Positions 25,586 through 34,254 of a stretch of 41,946 nucleotides of DNA are shown piece after piece (positions within the stretch are counted from its first letter, which is position 1; the number at the start of each line of letters is the position of its first letter). Position numbers and translations under genes: made by a program. The DNA comes from Myxococcales bacterium (GTDB taxonomy: Bacteria > Myxococcota_A > Polyangia > Haliangiales > Haliangiaceae). The stretch lies in NCBI GenBank assembly GCA_028287115.1, contig JAQBQF010000294.1:1-41946 (forward strand). Reading direction: 5' to 3'. Below the pieces are notes generated by a model. That model was not told where the DNA came from. It saw only the letters and a program-made list of their open reading frames with translations, and searched no databases.

Positions 25586-27616
25586 TCAGGCTGTGCTTTC
25601 TGCGCCTACAAGCAGCACACGCGCCGCGGCGACCGCCTCGTGAGAGCCGCACACCGCGAGGATATCGCCGGCGAGCAGAGGTTCGAGAGGCGACGGCGTC
25701 GCCAGCCCACCGAGATCCGCGCGGTCGCGTGCGATCGCGAGCACCGTCGCGCCGGTGCGGCCGCGAATATCGAGATCGGCAAGCGAGACGCCGACCGCAG
25801 GAGACGCCGCGGCAAGCCTCAGCGACGCGCAATTCGCGAAGCCCGGGAGCATGGTCTCGACGTCGGATAGGGGCTCCGCGCGTTGCCGAGACAGTAGCTC
25901 GAGGATCACTTCACTGCCGGCACGAACGTGCTTCTCGAGATCGATGATCGATCGGCGGGTCGCAACGGCGACCACGAGCAGTGCGATCACGATGACCGCG
26001 AGACTGCCCGGCACGAAGACTTGCGTGATCGCCGCGAGCGGCACGCCGATCGCGAGTGCGATCGACAGCTCGAGCATCCACATGAGCGCGCGCCTCGGAG
26101 CACGGCCCAGATCGAGGCCCGTCGCCGCGGGAATCACGTCTTGTGCGAGCAGCCGCGCGACCAGGGCGGTCCGCCGCACGACGCCGAACAAGAACGGAGC
26201 CGCGAGCGCGATCACCACCAGCGCGAACACGACGTTCGACGCGCGACGATCGAGGCCTGCTTCGTATAACCAGCTCGCGACTCGGGTGGTCGTCAGGGCG
26301 GCGGTGATCGCGAGCGCGAATACGAACGCTGCATCGGCGAGCAGCCATCGCACGGGGCGCCGCAGCTTCTGGCGCGTCGCCGGATTGCCGGCGCGAAGCC
26401 GGCCGAGCCAGGCTTCGTAGAAGCTGACCAGTGTCCCGAGCGGGCGCGGCAGATGGGCTGACGCCGCATTCGCGATCGCTTCGGATCGGCCGACCAGCCA
26501 AGGCGTCGTCAGCGCCGTCAGGCACGAGACCCCAACCGCGATCGCGAGAAGCGCGGGCCGCGCGATACCGGCCTGCACCGCGAGGCCCGCGATCACGAAC
26601 GACAGCTCGCCGATCTGCGCGAGGCTGACACCCGCGCGGACCGCGGGACGGATGCCATTGCCGCTGAGAAACAGGCCAAGCGTGACCGCGAGGGGCTTGC
26701 CGATCAAGACGACGACCGTGAACACCGCGATGATCGGCAGCTCGCGTGCGATCTCGAACGGATCGATCGACATCCCGACCGACACGAAAAAGATCATCGC
26801 GAACACATCACGAAACGGCCGGACCGTGGCCTGGAGCTCGTGCGCTTTACCGGACTCGGCGACGAGCACGCCGGCCACGAACGCGCCGAGTGCGACGGAG
26901 TAGCTCGCCGCATCGGCCAGTGCGGAGAACGCGAAGCAGACGGCGAGCGCCGTGATCAGCAGCGTCTCCGGCCGCGCGCGTGCCGCGATCCAGCGAATCG
27001 TGCGCGGCACGACGAACATCCCGCCCGCGAGTATCAGGACGAGAAAGCCGATCAAGCGAGCGACGGTCGCAGCGAGCTCGGTACCGGACAGGTTCGCGCC
27101 CGACGCGATCGTGCCGAGGATCGCGAGGAGCACGATCGCGATCAGATCCTCGAACACGAGCAGCGTGAACACGAGCTCGGTGAACCCGCCGCGCCAGCCT
27201 CGCGCCTCGAACGCCTTGGCCACCAGCATCGTGCTCGAGATCCCGAGCAGCGCCCCTGCAAACAGTGATTCGGTCGGAGGCCACCCGAGGATCCGCGCCG
27301 CGAGCGTGCCGAGCGCGACGACGAATCCAACTTCGAACAACGCCGTCATCCCCATCGTCAGCGCGAGGCGAGCAACACTCGACAGGCGAAGCTCGAGGCC
27401 GATCGTGAACACGAGCAGGATCACGCCGAGCTCCGACAGCAGGTGAACGAGCTCGCGATCCGCGACCAGGGGAATCGGCACGTGCGGACCGATCAGCAGA
27501 CCGGCGACGATGTATCCGAGCACGACCGGCAGACGCAGCGCATAGAACACGATCGTCACGAGCGCGGCCGTGCCGAGGACGATCACGAGCTCCGTCAAGA
27601 CATGCGAGCTCGGCAT
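25586..27616 (-). CDS. CPA2 cation/proton antiporter with TrkA-C domain
   Basis: A 676-residue membrane protein. Residues ~1-385 form the Kef-type Na+/H+ exchanger core (LPVVLGYIVAGLLIGPH; GLELRLSSVARL; GISSTMLVAKAFEARGW; FVSVGMSIDPFEI). Four more helices follow (about 420-560), then a C-terminal TrkA-C (RCK_C) domain (VGVSLADLDIRGRTGATVLAIARD; PLLAGDILAVCGSHEAV). The nucleotide-binding RCK_N domain usual in KefB/KefC is absent, so regulation must come through the ligand-binding RCK_C part alone. It probably exchanges K+ or Na+ for protons. The ATG at 27616 begins one base after the stop of the upstream 52-codon gene, so the two are coupled. The longer reading from 27760 overlaps that gene and is rejected. 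Confidence 0.92.
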   Translation of the reverse strand: MPSSHVLTELVIVLGTAALVTIVFYALRLPVVLGYIVAGLLIGPHVPIPLVADRELVHLLSELGVILLVFTIGLELRLSSVARLALTMGMTALFEVGFVVALGTLAARILGWPPTESLFAGALLGISSTMLVAKAFEARGWRGGFTELVFTLLVFEDLIAIVLLAILGTIASGANLSGTELAATVARLIGFLVLILAGGMFVVPRTIRWIAARARPETLLITALAVCFAFSALADAASYSVALGAFVAGVLVAESGKAHELQATVRPFRDVFAMIFFVSVGMSIDPFEIARELPIIAVFTVVVLIGKPLAVTLGLFLSGNGIRPAVRAGVSLAQIGELSFVIAGLAVQAGIARPALLAIAVGVSCLTALTTPWLVGRSEAIANAASAHLPRPLGTLVSFYEAWLGRLRAGNPATRQKLRRPVRWLLADAAFVFALAITAALTTTRVASWLYEAGLDRRASNVVFALVVIALAAPFLFGVVRRTALVARLLAQDVIPAATGLDLGRAPRRALMWMLELSIALAIGVPLAAITQVFVPGSLAVIVIALLVVAVATRRSIIDLEKHVRAGSEVILELLSRQRAEPLSDVETMLPGFANCASLRLAAASPAVGVSLADLDIRGRTGATVLAIARDRADLGGLATPSPLEPLLAGDILAVCGSHEAVAAARVLLVGAESTA

Positions 27617-27617
27617 G

Positions 27618-27776
27618 TCAGCGCTTCGGTAGGGCCGGGTTGTCGAACAGCTTGTAACAGTGCCGGCAGCGCCGTGGCCCGGTGCGGAGGCGAAGCACCA
27701 GCGAGGGTCGACCACAGTGGGGACAGATGACGCGCACGAGGCGTCCAAGGGCGGTTCCAAGGAACAGCGGATTCAT
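27618..27776 (-). CDS. Small zinc-ribbon protein (52 residues)
   Basis: A short gene: ATG at 27776 preceded by GGAG five to six bases upstream, stop at 27618. It encodes a basic 52-residue protein with two CxxC pairs (CPHC at residues 18-21 and CRHC at 37-40) flanking a strand-like segment (LVLRLRTGPRR), a zinc-ribbon layout resembling MJ0042-type ribbons. Ribosome site, motif and one-base spacing to the antiporter start together make it very likely real. It may act as a metal-sensing partner or as an RNA- or DNA-binding peptide; function unknown. Confidence 0.8.
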   Translation of the reverse strand: MNPLFLGTALGRLVRVICPHCGRPSLVLRLRTGPRRCRHCYKLFDNPALPKR

Positions 27777-27833
27777 GACGACTCCAGGCCCGCGCAGGCG
27801 GGACGATCGGGGATCAGCGGATCGGACGAACGA

Positions 27834-28190
27834 TCAGGCGATCGAGCTGAACGGAGGACCCCGAGGAGAATGCGCGACCGTGATGTCGACCCACGGTGTT
27901 GCGAGCACGTCGGATGGGCGGTCGACCACGAGCTGACGTGGATCGACGAGGCCGGACCCGGTTGTCGAAAGGAGGCCCGGGCCTGGGCGCATGGCCGCGC
28001 AGGGGCCCGGACGTGCGCCTGCGCGCACCAGGGAGGGCGGCTTCGGAACATGCGCTCGGAGCGGCGCGTGAGAAACGTGACCACAGCTCTCGGCAATGCG
28101 AGCCGCGTGCACGCGATCGAGTCGATCGCCGCCGGCGCCACCTACGAAGGCAACGCACATCGCGAGGACGATCGCGGTCACCGAGCGCAT
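27834..28190 (-). CDS. Possible secreted small protein
   Basis: A 118-residue reading whose N-terminus looks like a signal peptide (MRSVTAIVLAMCVAFVGGAGG). The remainder is Pro/Arg-rich with two or three cysteines and no recognised domain. Third-position G+C is high but lower than in the neighbours, and no ribosome site is obvious at the ATG (28190; a GTG at 28205 is also in frame). It lies between the large kinase gene and the zinc-ribbon gene, all on the same strand. It may be a real secreted protein, or this could be non-coding. Confidence 0.45.
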   Translation of the reverse strand: MRSVTAIVLAMCVAFVGGAGGDRLDRVHAARIAESCGHVSHAPLRAHVPKPPSLVRAGARPGPCAAMRPGPGLLSTTGSGLVDPRQLVVDRPSDVLATPWVDITVAHSPRGPPFSSIA

Positions 28191-28215
28191 GACTCGGGTT
28201 AGCACGCTTTGGCGA

Positions 28216-31200
28216 TCACGCCGCGATCGGCCACTTCAGGGTTCGCAGATCGGGGGCGATCGCCGCAAAGCCAGCGCGGAGTCGCGCGGCCGTCGGACGT
28301 CGTTTCGGATCGCGGGCGAGCGCCGCACGCAACAGCTCGCCGAGCGAAGCCAGGCGCCGCGTGCGCTCGAGCTTGGCGAGGAGCTCGGCACCGGGCTGCT
28401 TCGAGAAGTGCTGATCGACCACGACCTTGATCGAGTCGCCTCCGATCAGGACCGTGTTGGTGAGTACCTCGAACGCGACACACGCGGCGGCGTAGACATC
28501 TGCACCGAACGGCGCGATCTCGCCCAGGTCGCCATCTTCGCTCCACACCTCGGCGGCCCCGTAGTGAACCGAGCCGCAACCGGCGCGCAGCCGGCGGCCG
28601 GCGAGCCCGAAATCGACGAGCACCGCTTCACCGGATCCCTCGCGCAGCACGACGTTCGCGGGTTTCACGTCGAGATGTCCGATCTGGACCTCGTGCATCG
28701 CGACGAGGCCGGCGAGCACGTTATCGATGATCGCGAGCGCGCTCGTCATCTCGATGCCGCGGCTCTCGAGCGTGCGCTCGAGGTTCGTGCCGCGCACGAA
28801 CTCCATGACGAGGATCGGCTTGGGCTGGACGCTCGCATCGAACGTGATGAACCGGGCGAGGTTGGGATGTGCAGGCAAGGCGAGCAGCGCGCCCGCTTCT
28901 TCGCGAAACAGTCGCTCGAACTCTTGCTCGGAGAGATTGCGCGCGGCGCCGCCCGAATAGTCCGGGACCTTGAGCGCGACGTGCTCGCGGTCCGGACGTG
29001 CGCGATCATCGGCGCGCACCGCGAGCAGCACCGAGCCGCCGGCGCCGCGCCCGATCGGCCGGACGACATAGAAGCTACCGAGGAGCCGCGACAGTGGAAC
29101 CCAGCCCGGCAGCAGCGCCTCGGTCTGTCCGCTCGATCCCGCCTCGCTCTCGGTGTGTGGACGCCTGGCAAGCCAGACGAGCACGCGATCGAGCGCCGCC
29201 GCGAGCGCGGGCGGCAGGCATGCCCGCGACGCGTCGATGGTCGCCGCGATCACCTCTTCAAACCTGGCGGTTTCGCCCTGGAGGAGTGCGGGTTCGATCC
29301 CTCGGGCCGCCGCCTCGAGGTCGTGGCCAAGCCCGGCCCGCTCCATGTCGGGGATGCCGATCCGACGGCGCGCGCCGAACACGCGACGGGCGAGGGCGCC
29401 GAGCTCGTTCGCGATCGCAGCGAGAGAGCCGCGAGGCAGCGCCGTGCGACTCGCGATGCTCGTGATCCGCATCAGGTGGTTGCCGAGCCGGGCGAGCGCG
29501 AGCCGAACCGATTCGACGCGGGGCGACTGTTCGGGAGGCAACGCGTCGGCGAGATCGCCGAGTCGCTCGATCACGGTCCGGATCGCATCGCCGTCGTCCG
29601 GATCGGATGCGGCCCACGTCGCTTGATGCAGTCGTGCGTAGGCCGCGAACGCGGCTTCGAGCTCCGGCACCATCGAGGCCTCGCGAACGATCGCGAAATC
29701 CTCGTCGGGAAACACCGTCGTCCAGGTGAGCAGCAGATCGGTCATCTCGATATGGCCGTCGCGGAGTAGCGCATCGCCGGCGCGCGTCATCGCTGCCCAG
29801 ACCGCACGGCGCAGCGGAGACTGGTCGTGCTGGGCGCGCGCCATCAGCTGTCGCACGGCGGCGAGGCGTGGACCGAGGTCGCCTTCACCGGTCGCACGCA
29901 CACCGTCGAGGAGGCGGACGAGTGCGCGCAGCCGCGCGATCCGCAAGCCTCCGTGTGCAACCGCGCCGCTCTCGGGCTTGGCTTCGCGAACGAGCAGCGC
30001 ATGCTCGATCGAAGCCAGCACGCGTGCAAATTGCGCGCGCATCGGATCGGTATCGGGTGCGAGTGCGAGGACAGCGGTCAACGCGTTATCCGCGAGGAGC
30101 TCGCGGTCGAGCTCGCGCAACAGGCGCATCGAGTGGCGGCGATCGACCGGATCTTCGTCGGTCGCGCGCTCGAGCCAGTCCGCGGCGGCGGTGATCTCCT
30201 CGACCGCGACGCGTGCCTCTCGCAGCGCACGCGGAACGTCACCGGCGTCGAGTGCGGCTCGCGCGGCCGCGATCGGAACTCCGACACCATCGGGACGTGA
30301 TCCCGCGGCGAGCTCGCCGTCGAGCGCGTGCAACAGCGCCCAGCGCCCGTCGTCGCCGGAGCTCGGATCGGATTTGAGCTGCGAGCGCGTCCACGCGTGC
30401 GCGGCGCTCGTCGCGAGAGGCAACAAGGCGGACGCTTCCTCTCGGCGCAGCTCCGCGAGGGCTTCGGCCGCTTCGAGCGGCGCTTTGGCGACGAGGTCGC
30501 TCGCGAGCGCATCGGCATCCGCCGGCGAAGCGATCGCGAGTCCTGCGAGTCCGAGGATCGCGCCACGTGCGACGCCGGGTTCTTTGGTCGAGCGTTCGAC
30601 GAGGATCGGCAGCCAGCGCTGCGCTGCACCGCCTCGCTCGAGCGCCGCTGCCGCGGATGCAGACGCGCGTCGGAGTAGCGTGTTGGATTCGGAGGGACGC
30701 AGCTCGCGATCGATGTCGTCGGCGAGCTCGGAGTCGACGTGCGCGAGGATCCCGCGCGCGATGCTCGCGAATCGCCATACGAGCGCTTCGCGGTCACCCA
30801 GTAGTCTGCCGAGCGCGGCACGCACGCCGGGACGCGCGAGCACCTGCACGCCGCCGCGATCTCCGGCATCGTGGCGCCGCACCGCCTCGCGGGCACCGTG
30901 CGCGAGGATCCGCGCGGCGAGCCGCCGGCCGGGCAGCGAGCCCATCGCGGGAACCTCGACCCAGCTCTGCGCGAGCGAGGGTTGCGCGAGCAGACCGATC
31001 GCGAGCTCGCCGATCGCACCGGGCATCGTCAGCGGCGCCGAAAGCACGACCTCGAGTCGCGCGCGCAGACCTTCACTCGCGACGATCTTCGGCGATGACC
31101 GTGCGAGCGCGATCAGGAGCCGCACGAACGTGTCGCGATCGGCATCGCGCAAGCGTGTGAGCACGCGCCGCCCGAGCTCGCGGCGCTCGGCGCCCGGCGG

Positions 31201-31464
31201 GAGCGCTTGGGCAAGCTCGAAGAGGGCGACCGCGGCCGCGGCGGGCGAGAGCCAGTCGAGATCGGCGAGCACGCCATCTTCGAGAGCCGCACGCACGGCG
31301 AGGAGCAGCTGATCTTCGGCGATCCCTTCGAGCGGTGCCGGCTCGTGCTCCGCGAGCTGCGCGAGCATCGCGAGTCCCTGGCGTGCAACGCGCCTTCGCT
31401 CGTCGACATTGGCGAGCGCGTGCAACGCCGCAAATGCGGTCAGGTAATTCCTGCCACTCGCCAT
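28216..31464 (-). CDS. Large protein with C-terminal Ser/Thr kinase domain
   Basis: A 1082-residue cytoplasmic protein. The first ~790 residues are almost entirely helical, Ala/Leu/Arg-rich and repetitive, probably an alpha-solenoid (HEAT-like) scaffold; I recognise no named domain there. Residues ~794-1070 are a protein kinase: Gly loop IGRGAGGSVLLA, Lys832 in HVALKV, Glu near 855, catalytic loop HLDVKPANVVL (Asp932; Leu replaces the usual Arg) and DFG at 951 (VDFGLAG). No APE motif is evident. Having the kinase at the C-terminus, with no membrane helix, is unlike most bacterial kinases. The HRD arginine is lost, so activation would not depend on loop phosphorylation. TAAGAT lies eight bases before the ATG. 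Confidence 0.87.
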   Translation of the reverse strand: MASGRNYLTAFAALHALANVDERRRVARQGLAMLAQLAEHEPAPLEGIAEDQLLLAVRAALEDGVLADLDWLSPAAAAVALFELAQALPPGAERRELGRRVLTRLRDADRDTFVRLLIALARSSPKIVASEGLRARLEVVLSAPLTMPGAIGELAIGLLAQPSLAQSWVEVPAMGSLPGRRLAARILAHGAREAVRRHDAGDRGGVQVLARPGVRAALGRLLGDREALVWRFASIARGILAHVDSELADDIDRELRPSESNTLLRRASASAAAALERGGAAQRWLPILVERSTKEPGVARGAILGLAGLAIASPADADALASDLVAKAPLEAAEALAELRREEASALLPLATSAAHAWTRSQLKSDPSSGDDGRWALLHALDGELAAGSRPDGVGVPIAAARAALDAGDVPRALREARVAVEEITAAADWLERATDEDPVDRRHSMRLLRELDRELLADNALTAVLALAPDTDPMRAQFARVLASIEHALLVREAKPESGAVAHGGLRIARLRALVRLLDGVRATGEGDLGPRLAAVRQLMARAQHDQSPLRRAVWAAMTRAGDALLRDGHIEMTDLLLTWTTVFPDEDFAIVREASMVPELEAAFAAYARLHQATWAASDPDDGDAIRTVIERLGDLADALPPEQSPRVESVRLALARLGNHLMRITSIASRTALPRGSLAAIANELGALARRVFGARRRIGIPDMERAGLGHDLEAAARGIEPALLQGETARFEEVIAATIDASRACLPPALAAALDRVLVWLARRPHTESEAGSSGQTEALLPGWVPLSRLLGSFYVVRPIGRGAGGSVLLAVRADDRARPDREHVALKVPDYSGGAARNLSEQEFERLFREEAGALLALPAHPNLARFITFDASVQPKPILVMEFVRGTNLERTLESRGIEMTSALAIIDNVLAGLVAMHEVQIGHLDVKPANVVLREGSGEAVLVDFGLAGRRLRAGCGSVHYGAAEVWSEDGDLGEIAPFGADVYAAACVAFEVLTNTVLIGGDSIKVVVDQHFSKQPGAELLAKLERTRRLASLGELLRAALARDPKRRPTAARLRAGFAAIAPDLRTLKWPIAA

Positions 31465-31497
31465 CCGACGAGATCTTAAACCGCATTGGCCGCGCGA

Positions 31498-32778
31498 TCA
31501 CGAAACCGGGGTCAGCTGTGCGGCCGTCAGCGTCTCCTTATAGAAGACCTCGCCGGTCGCGCCGACTCCGGAGAACGTCAGGGTGTCGCCGTCGACGTCG
31601 ATCAGGCCGAAGTTGTACTGCGCGCTGCGAAACAGCACGCCCGGCACGAGCGGACCGGGCATGATGACCCCGCGCGCGAGCGGGCCAATCTGAAACTCTC
31701 GGACGCCGTGGGCGTGCTCGAACGCGCCGAACGAGTGCTGGTCGCCGCTGACGAACAACACGCCCGGCGTGCCGACGAGCGCCGCGAAGATCGCGTCGCG
31801 TTCGGTCGTGAAGCTCGACCAGTGATCGTTCCCGATCCCGAAGGCGAGCGGAATCGACGTGAACACGACCTTGAACGCAGCGGTCGAGCTGATGACGCCG
31901 TCGACGAGCCACGCCCGTTGCTGCGCGCCGAGCATCGTCTTGTTCGCGTCGTCGGGGGCCGCGTTGGCGCTGCGGAACCGGCGGCAATCGAGCAAGAAGC
32001 ACTCGATGTTCGCGCCCCACATCCAGCGGCGGTAGCGGATGTTGTCGACGGGGTGGCGGATCGGAAAGAACTCGTCCCAGACCTGCATCGCCGCGACGAA
32101 GCGGTCGCGCTCGGCTGCCTCGAACATCGCGTCCCAGTCGTTACGGAACTCGTGATCATCGTAGATCGCGCGGACCCCGACGGTCTCGAGCCAGCTGCGG
32201 ACACCTGGATCCGTGCGGAGCTCGGCGTGGCGGGCGCGATACCCGGTAACCGTCACCGCCGGCGGTCCGTTATCGGTGTACGGGAAGTCCCCGATCGAGA
32301 CGTAGACTTCCGGATCGGCTGCGGTCAGGTGGCTCAGTATGTCGCTGGTGAACTCCGGGGAAGGGTCGAGGTCGGCGGACACGGCGATGCGGACCGGGCG
32401 TGCATCGTCCGCGCTCGGCGCCGTTCGCACGTGATGCGGGCCGAGTCGAACACCGTCATTCGTGGTCACCGTGACCTCGTACGCTTGGCTCGGCTCGAGT
32501 CCGCTGACATCGATCATCGCCTGGCCCGACTCGGGATCGATCCCGATCATCGTGGACAGGAACGGTGTCCTTCCGACCTGCACGGAGACCGAAGCGAGGC
32601 GTGCGAACGGTGCCCAGATCGAGACGATGAACGCGTCGTTCGTCGGCTCGAGAATCGCGACGGCTTGATCAGCCCCCGGCGGACTCGAAGTCTGGTTGTC
32701 GCCGCAGCCAAGCAGCAGGGTCCCAGCGGAAACCCCAGCGAGGCGCAGAACGTCGCGTCGGCTCGGGCCCCCATTCAT
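31498..32778 (-). CDS. PhoD-like phosphatase with Tat signal
   Basis: A 426-residue protein of the PhoD/alkaline phosphatase D group (metallophosphatase fold), probably a periplasmic or lipid-anchored phosphodiesterase or phosphatase. A twin-arginine leader (SRRDVLRLAG) is followed by LLLGCG, which looks like a lipobox. An Ig/fibronectin-like N-terminal domain (about 45-130) comes first, then the catalytic part with SIGDFPYTD, IYDDHEFRND and SGDQHSFG, which carry the expected Asp/His/Asn metal ligands. Tat export fits a protein that folds with its metals in the cytoplasm. The ATG at 32778 is chosen, with 32799 as alternative. It lies 33 bases upstream of the kinase gene on the same strand, so the two are probably one operon. 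Confidence 0.87.
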   Translation of the reverse strand: MNGGPSRRDVLRLAGVSAGTLLLGCGDNQTSSPPGADQAVAILEPTNDAFIVSIWAPFARLASVSVQVGRTPFLSTMIGIDPESGQAMIDVSGLEPSQAYEVTVTTNDGVRLGPHHVRTAPSADDARPVRIAVSADLDPSPEFTSDILSHLTAADPEVYVSIGDFPYTDNGPPAVTVTGYRARHAELRTDPGVRSWLETVGVRAIYDDHEFRNDWDAMFEAAERDRFVAAMQVWDEFFPIRHPVDNIRYRRWMWGANIECFLLDCRRFRSANAAPDDANKTMLGAQQRAWLVDGVISSTAAFKVVFTSIPLAFGIGNDHWSSFTTERDAIFAALVGTPGVLFVSGDQHSFGAFEHAHGVREFQIGPLARGVIMPGPLVPGVLFRSAQYNFGLIDVDGDTLTFSGVGATGEVFYKETLTAAQLTPVS

Positions 32779-32909
32779 GACGACACCAGGGTAACGCATG
32801 GGACGCGATGGCTCAGCAACTGACGGAGTCATGCGAGCTTTGATGACGCGACGATCCAGGCTTTCTGCACGGTTCGCCTCACGGCACGCCGCATGCTTCG
32901 CAATCAATC

Positions 32910-33515
32910 ATGCAGCCCCCAAAATCATCTCATCACCGGGCGAAGACCGCGAAGACGCCGAAGACGGGGAAGCCAACGAAGGCCAGGAAGATCGCCAAGA
33001 CGGCGAAGACGGCGCGGACGGACGTGGACGAACCCGTGATCCCGGTCGATCCGTCGATCGTCGACCTCGATCCAGAAGATCCGACTCAGGTGCTCGATGA
33101 GGTGCCGGGCTATCAGATCGAGGAGGTGTCGGTCGAAGCGCAGCCCCACCCGGTGTCTCGCGCCGATCTCGAGACCCTTGTCGAAGCAGACGAAGAGGAG
33201 CTCGACGAAGACGAAGAAGAGCAGGAGGCGCCGGAGGTGCCCAAGGATGTTGGCGATCTCTACGGGGTGCACGCCGTGCAGGCCGAGGACACGGAGCTTG
33301 CGGCGCCTGAAGATCAGGATTCGTTCCAGGACTCGACGCTGGGCGAGAACTGGCTCGAAGCGCTCGAGACGAAGTCCGCCGAGGGCGGCCCCGAGCCCGA
33401 GCACGTGATCGATGTGGTCGATGACAGCGACGCAGATCATCCGACGCATCACAAGACGGACACCCGCGATCGCCCGGTCGCCGACAAGGGTTCGGGTGGT
33501 CCCGGCGGCCTGTGA
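32910..33515 (+). CDS. Hypothetical protein with basic N-tail and acidic centre
   Basis: A 201-residue protein. Residues 1-35 are rich in Lys, Thr, Ala and Pro (AKTAKTPKTGKPTKA type, like histone H1 tails). Residues ~38-115 are strongly acidic, including EEELDEDEEEQE, and the C-terminus ends in a His/Asp-rich and Gly-rich stretch. No signal peptide, membrane helix or known domain is visible; much of it looks unstructured. A basic end for nucleic acid joined to an acidic region that could mimic DNA or bind histone-like proteins suggests a nucleoid-related role, as an inference only. Codon use is ordinary for the window. Confidence 0.75.
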   Translation: MQPPKSSHHRAKTAKTPKTGKPTKARKIAKTAKTARTDVDEPVIPVDPSIVDLDPEDPTQVLDEVPGYQIEEVSVEAQPHPVSRADLETLVEADEEELDEDEEEQEAPEVPKDVGDLYGVHAVQAEDTELAAPEDQDSFQDSTLGENWLEALETKSAEGGPEPEHVIDVVDDSDADHPTHHKTDTRDRPVADKGSGGPGGL

Positions 33516-33519
33516 CTCC

Positions 33520-33538
33520 CGACCGAGAGCGGTCGTTT
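33520..33538 (+). terminator. Possible short terminator
   Basis: CGACCG (33520-33525) pairs with CGGTCG (33530-33535) around a four-base loop, followed by TTT, five bases after the previous stop. The stem is only 6 bp and the T run short. Confidence 0.4.
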
Positions 33539-33555
33539 CGTGAGAATGTCCGCGC

Positions 33556-34254
33556 GTGCCAGCCCAGCGTCTCGACCTCGCAGGCCTCACCACGCGCATC
33601 GTCGGTCCCGACGACGCCCCGATCACAGTCGTGCTGCTGCATGGTTTCGGCGCACCGGGCGACGACCTCGTCGCGCTCGCCCAGCACATCGACGCGCCCG
33701 TCCGCTTCGTGTTTCCCGAAGCGCCACTCGAGCTCGGCGGACTCTACGGCGACGCGCGGGCGTGGTGGCTGCTCGATCTCGCGAAGCTCGAGCAAGAGCT
33801 GCGCGCGGGCGTGCCGCGCGATCGCAGCGGCGAGATTCCGGACGGTCTACCCGCCGCCCGCGATCACGTGTCTCGGCTGCTCGATCAAGTGAAGTCACGC
33901 CTCGGCGTCGAGGACAAGCAGCTCGTGATCGGCGGCTTCTCGCAAGGTGCGATGCTGTCGCTCGATGTCGCGCTCCACCGCGACACGCCGCCGGCGGGAA
34001 TCATCCTGATGTCCGGAACGATCGTCGCGGAATCGGCGTGGCAGCCGAAGCTGCCGAAGCTCGCGGGCGTGCCGATCCTGCAGTCGCACGGCCGTCACGA
34101 CATGTTGTTGCCGTTCAACATCGCCGAGAAGCTGCGCGATCGGCTGCGAGCCGCCGGTGCGACGGTCGAGTGGCAGCAGTTCGTCGGCGGTCACGAGATT
34201 CCGCCGATCGTGCTCGACGCCGTGGGGAAGTTCCTGCGCGCGCGCGCTACTTGA
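33556..34254 (+). CDS. Carboxylesterase/phospholipase-type alpha/beta hydrolase
   Basis: A 232-residue cytoplasmic serine hydrolase of the Est/YpfH (abhydrolase_2) type. The nucleophile is Ser in GGFSQGAML, the Asp lies in QSHGRHD and the catalytic His in VGGHEIP. The oxyanion region is LLHGFGAPGDDLVAL. Members hydrolyse short acyl esters and lysophospholipids; the substrate is not evident. The start is GTG at 33556; GAATGT stands six bases before it, a weak -10-like match with leaderless spacing. Its 3' end overlaps the converging lipoprotein gene by 8 bases. Confidence 0.88.
   Translation: MPAQRLDLAGLTTRIVGPDDAPITVVLLHGFGAPGDDLVALAQHIDAPVRFVFPEAPLELGGLYGDARAWWLLDLAKLEQELRAGVPRDRSGEIPDGLPAARDHVSRLLDQVKSRLGVEDKQLVIGGFSQGAMLSLDVALHRDTPPAGIILMSGTIVAESAWQPKLPKLAGVPILQSHGRHDMLLPFNIAEKLRDRLRAAGATVEWQQFVGGHEIPPIVLDAVGKFLRARAT

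Noticed and set aside
27660..28202. 180-codon forward ORF across the zinc-ribbon gene
   Set aside because: No ribosome site or motif; it overlaps the well-supported 52-codon reverse gene.
29726..31312. 528-codon forward ORF
   Set aside because: Antisense to the large kinase gene; its composition (Arg/Ser/Ala) is that of a shadow frame and no motif is seen.
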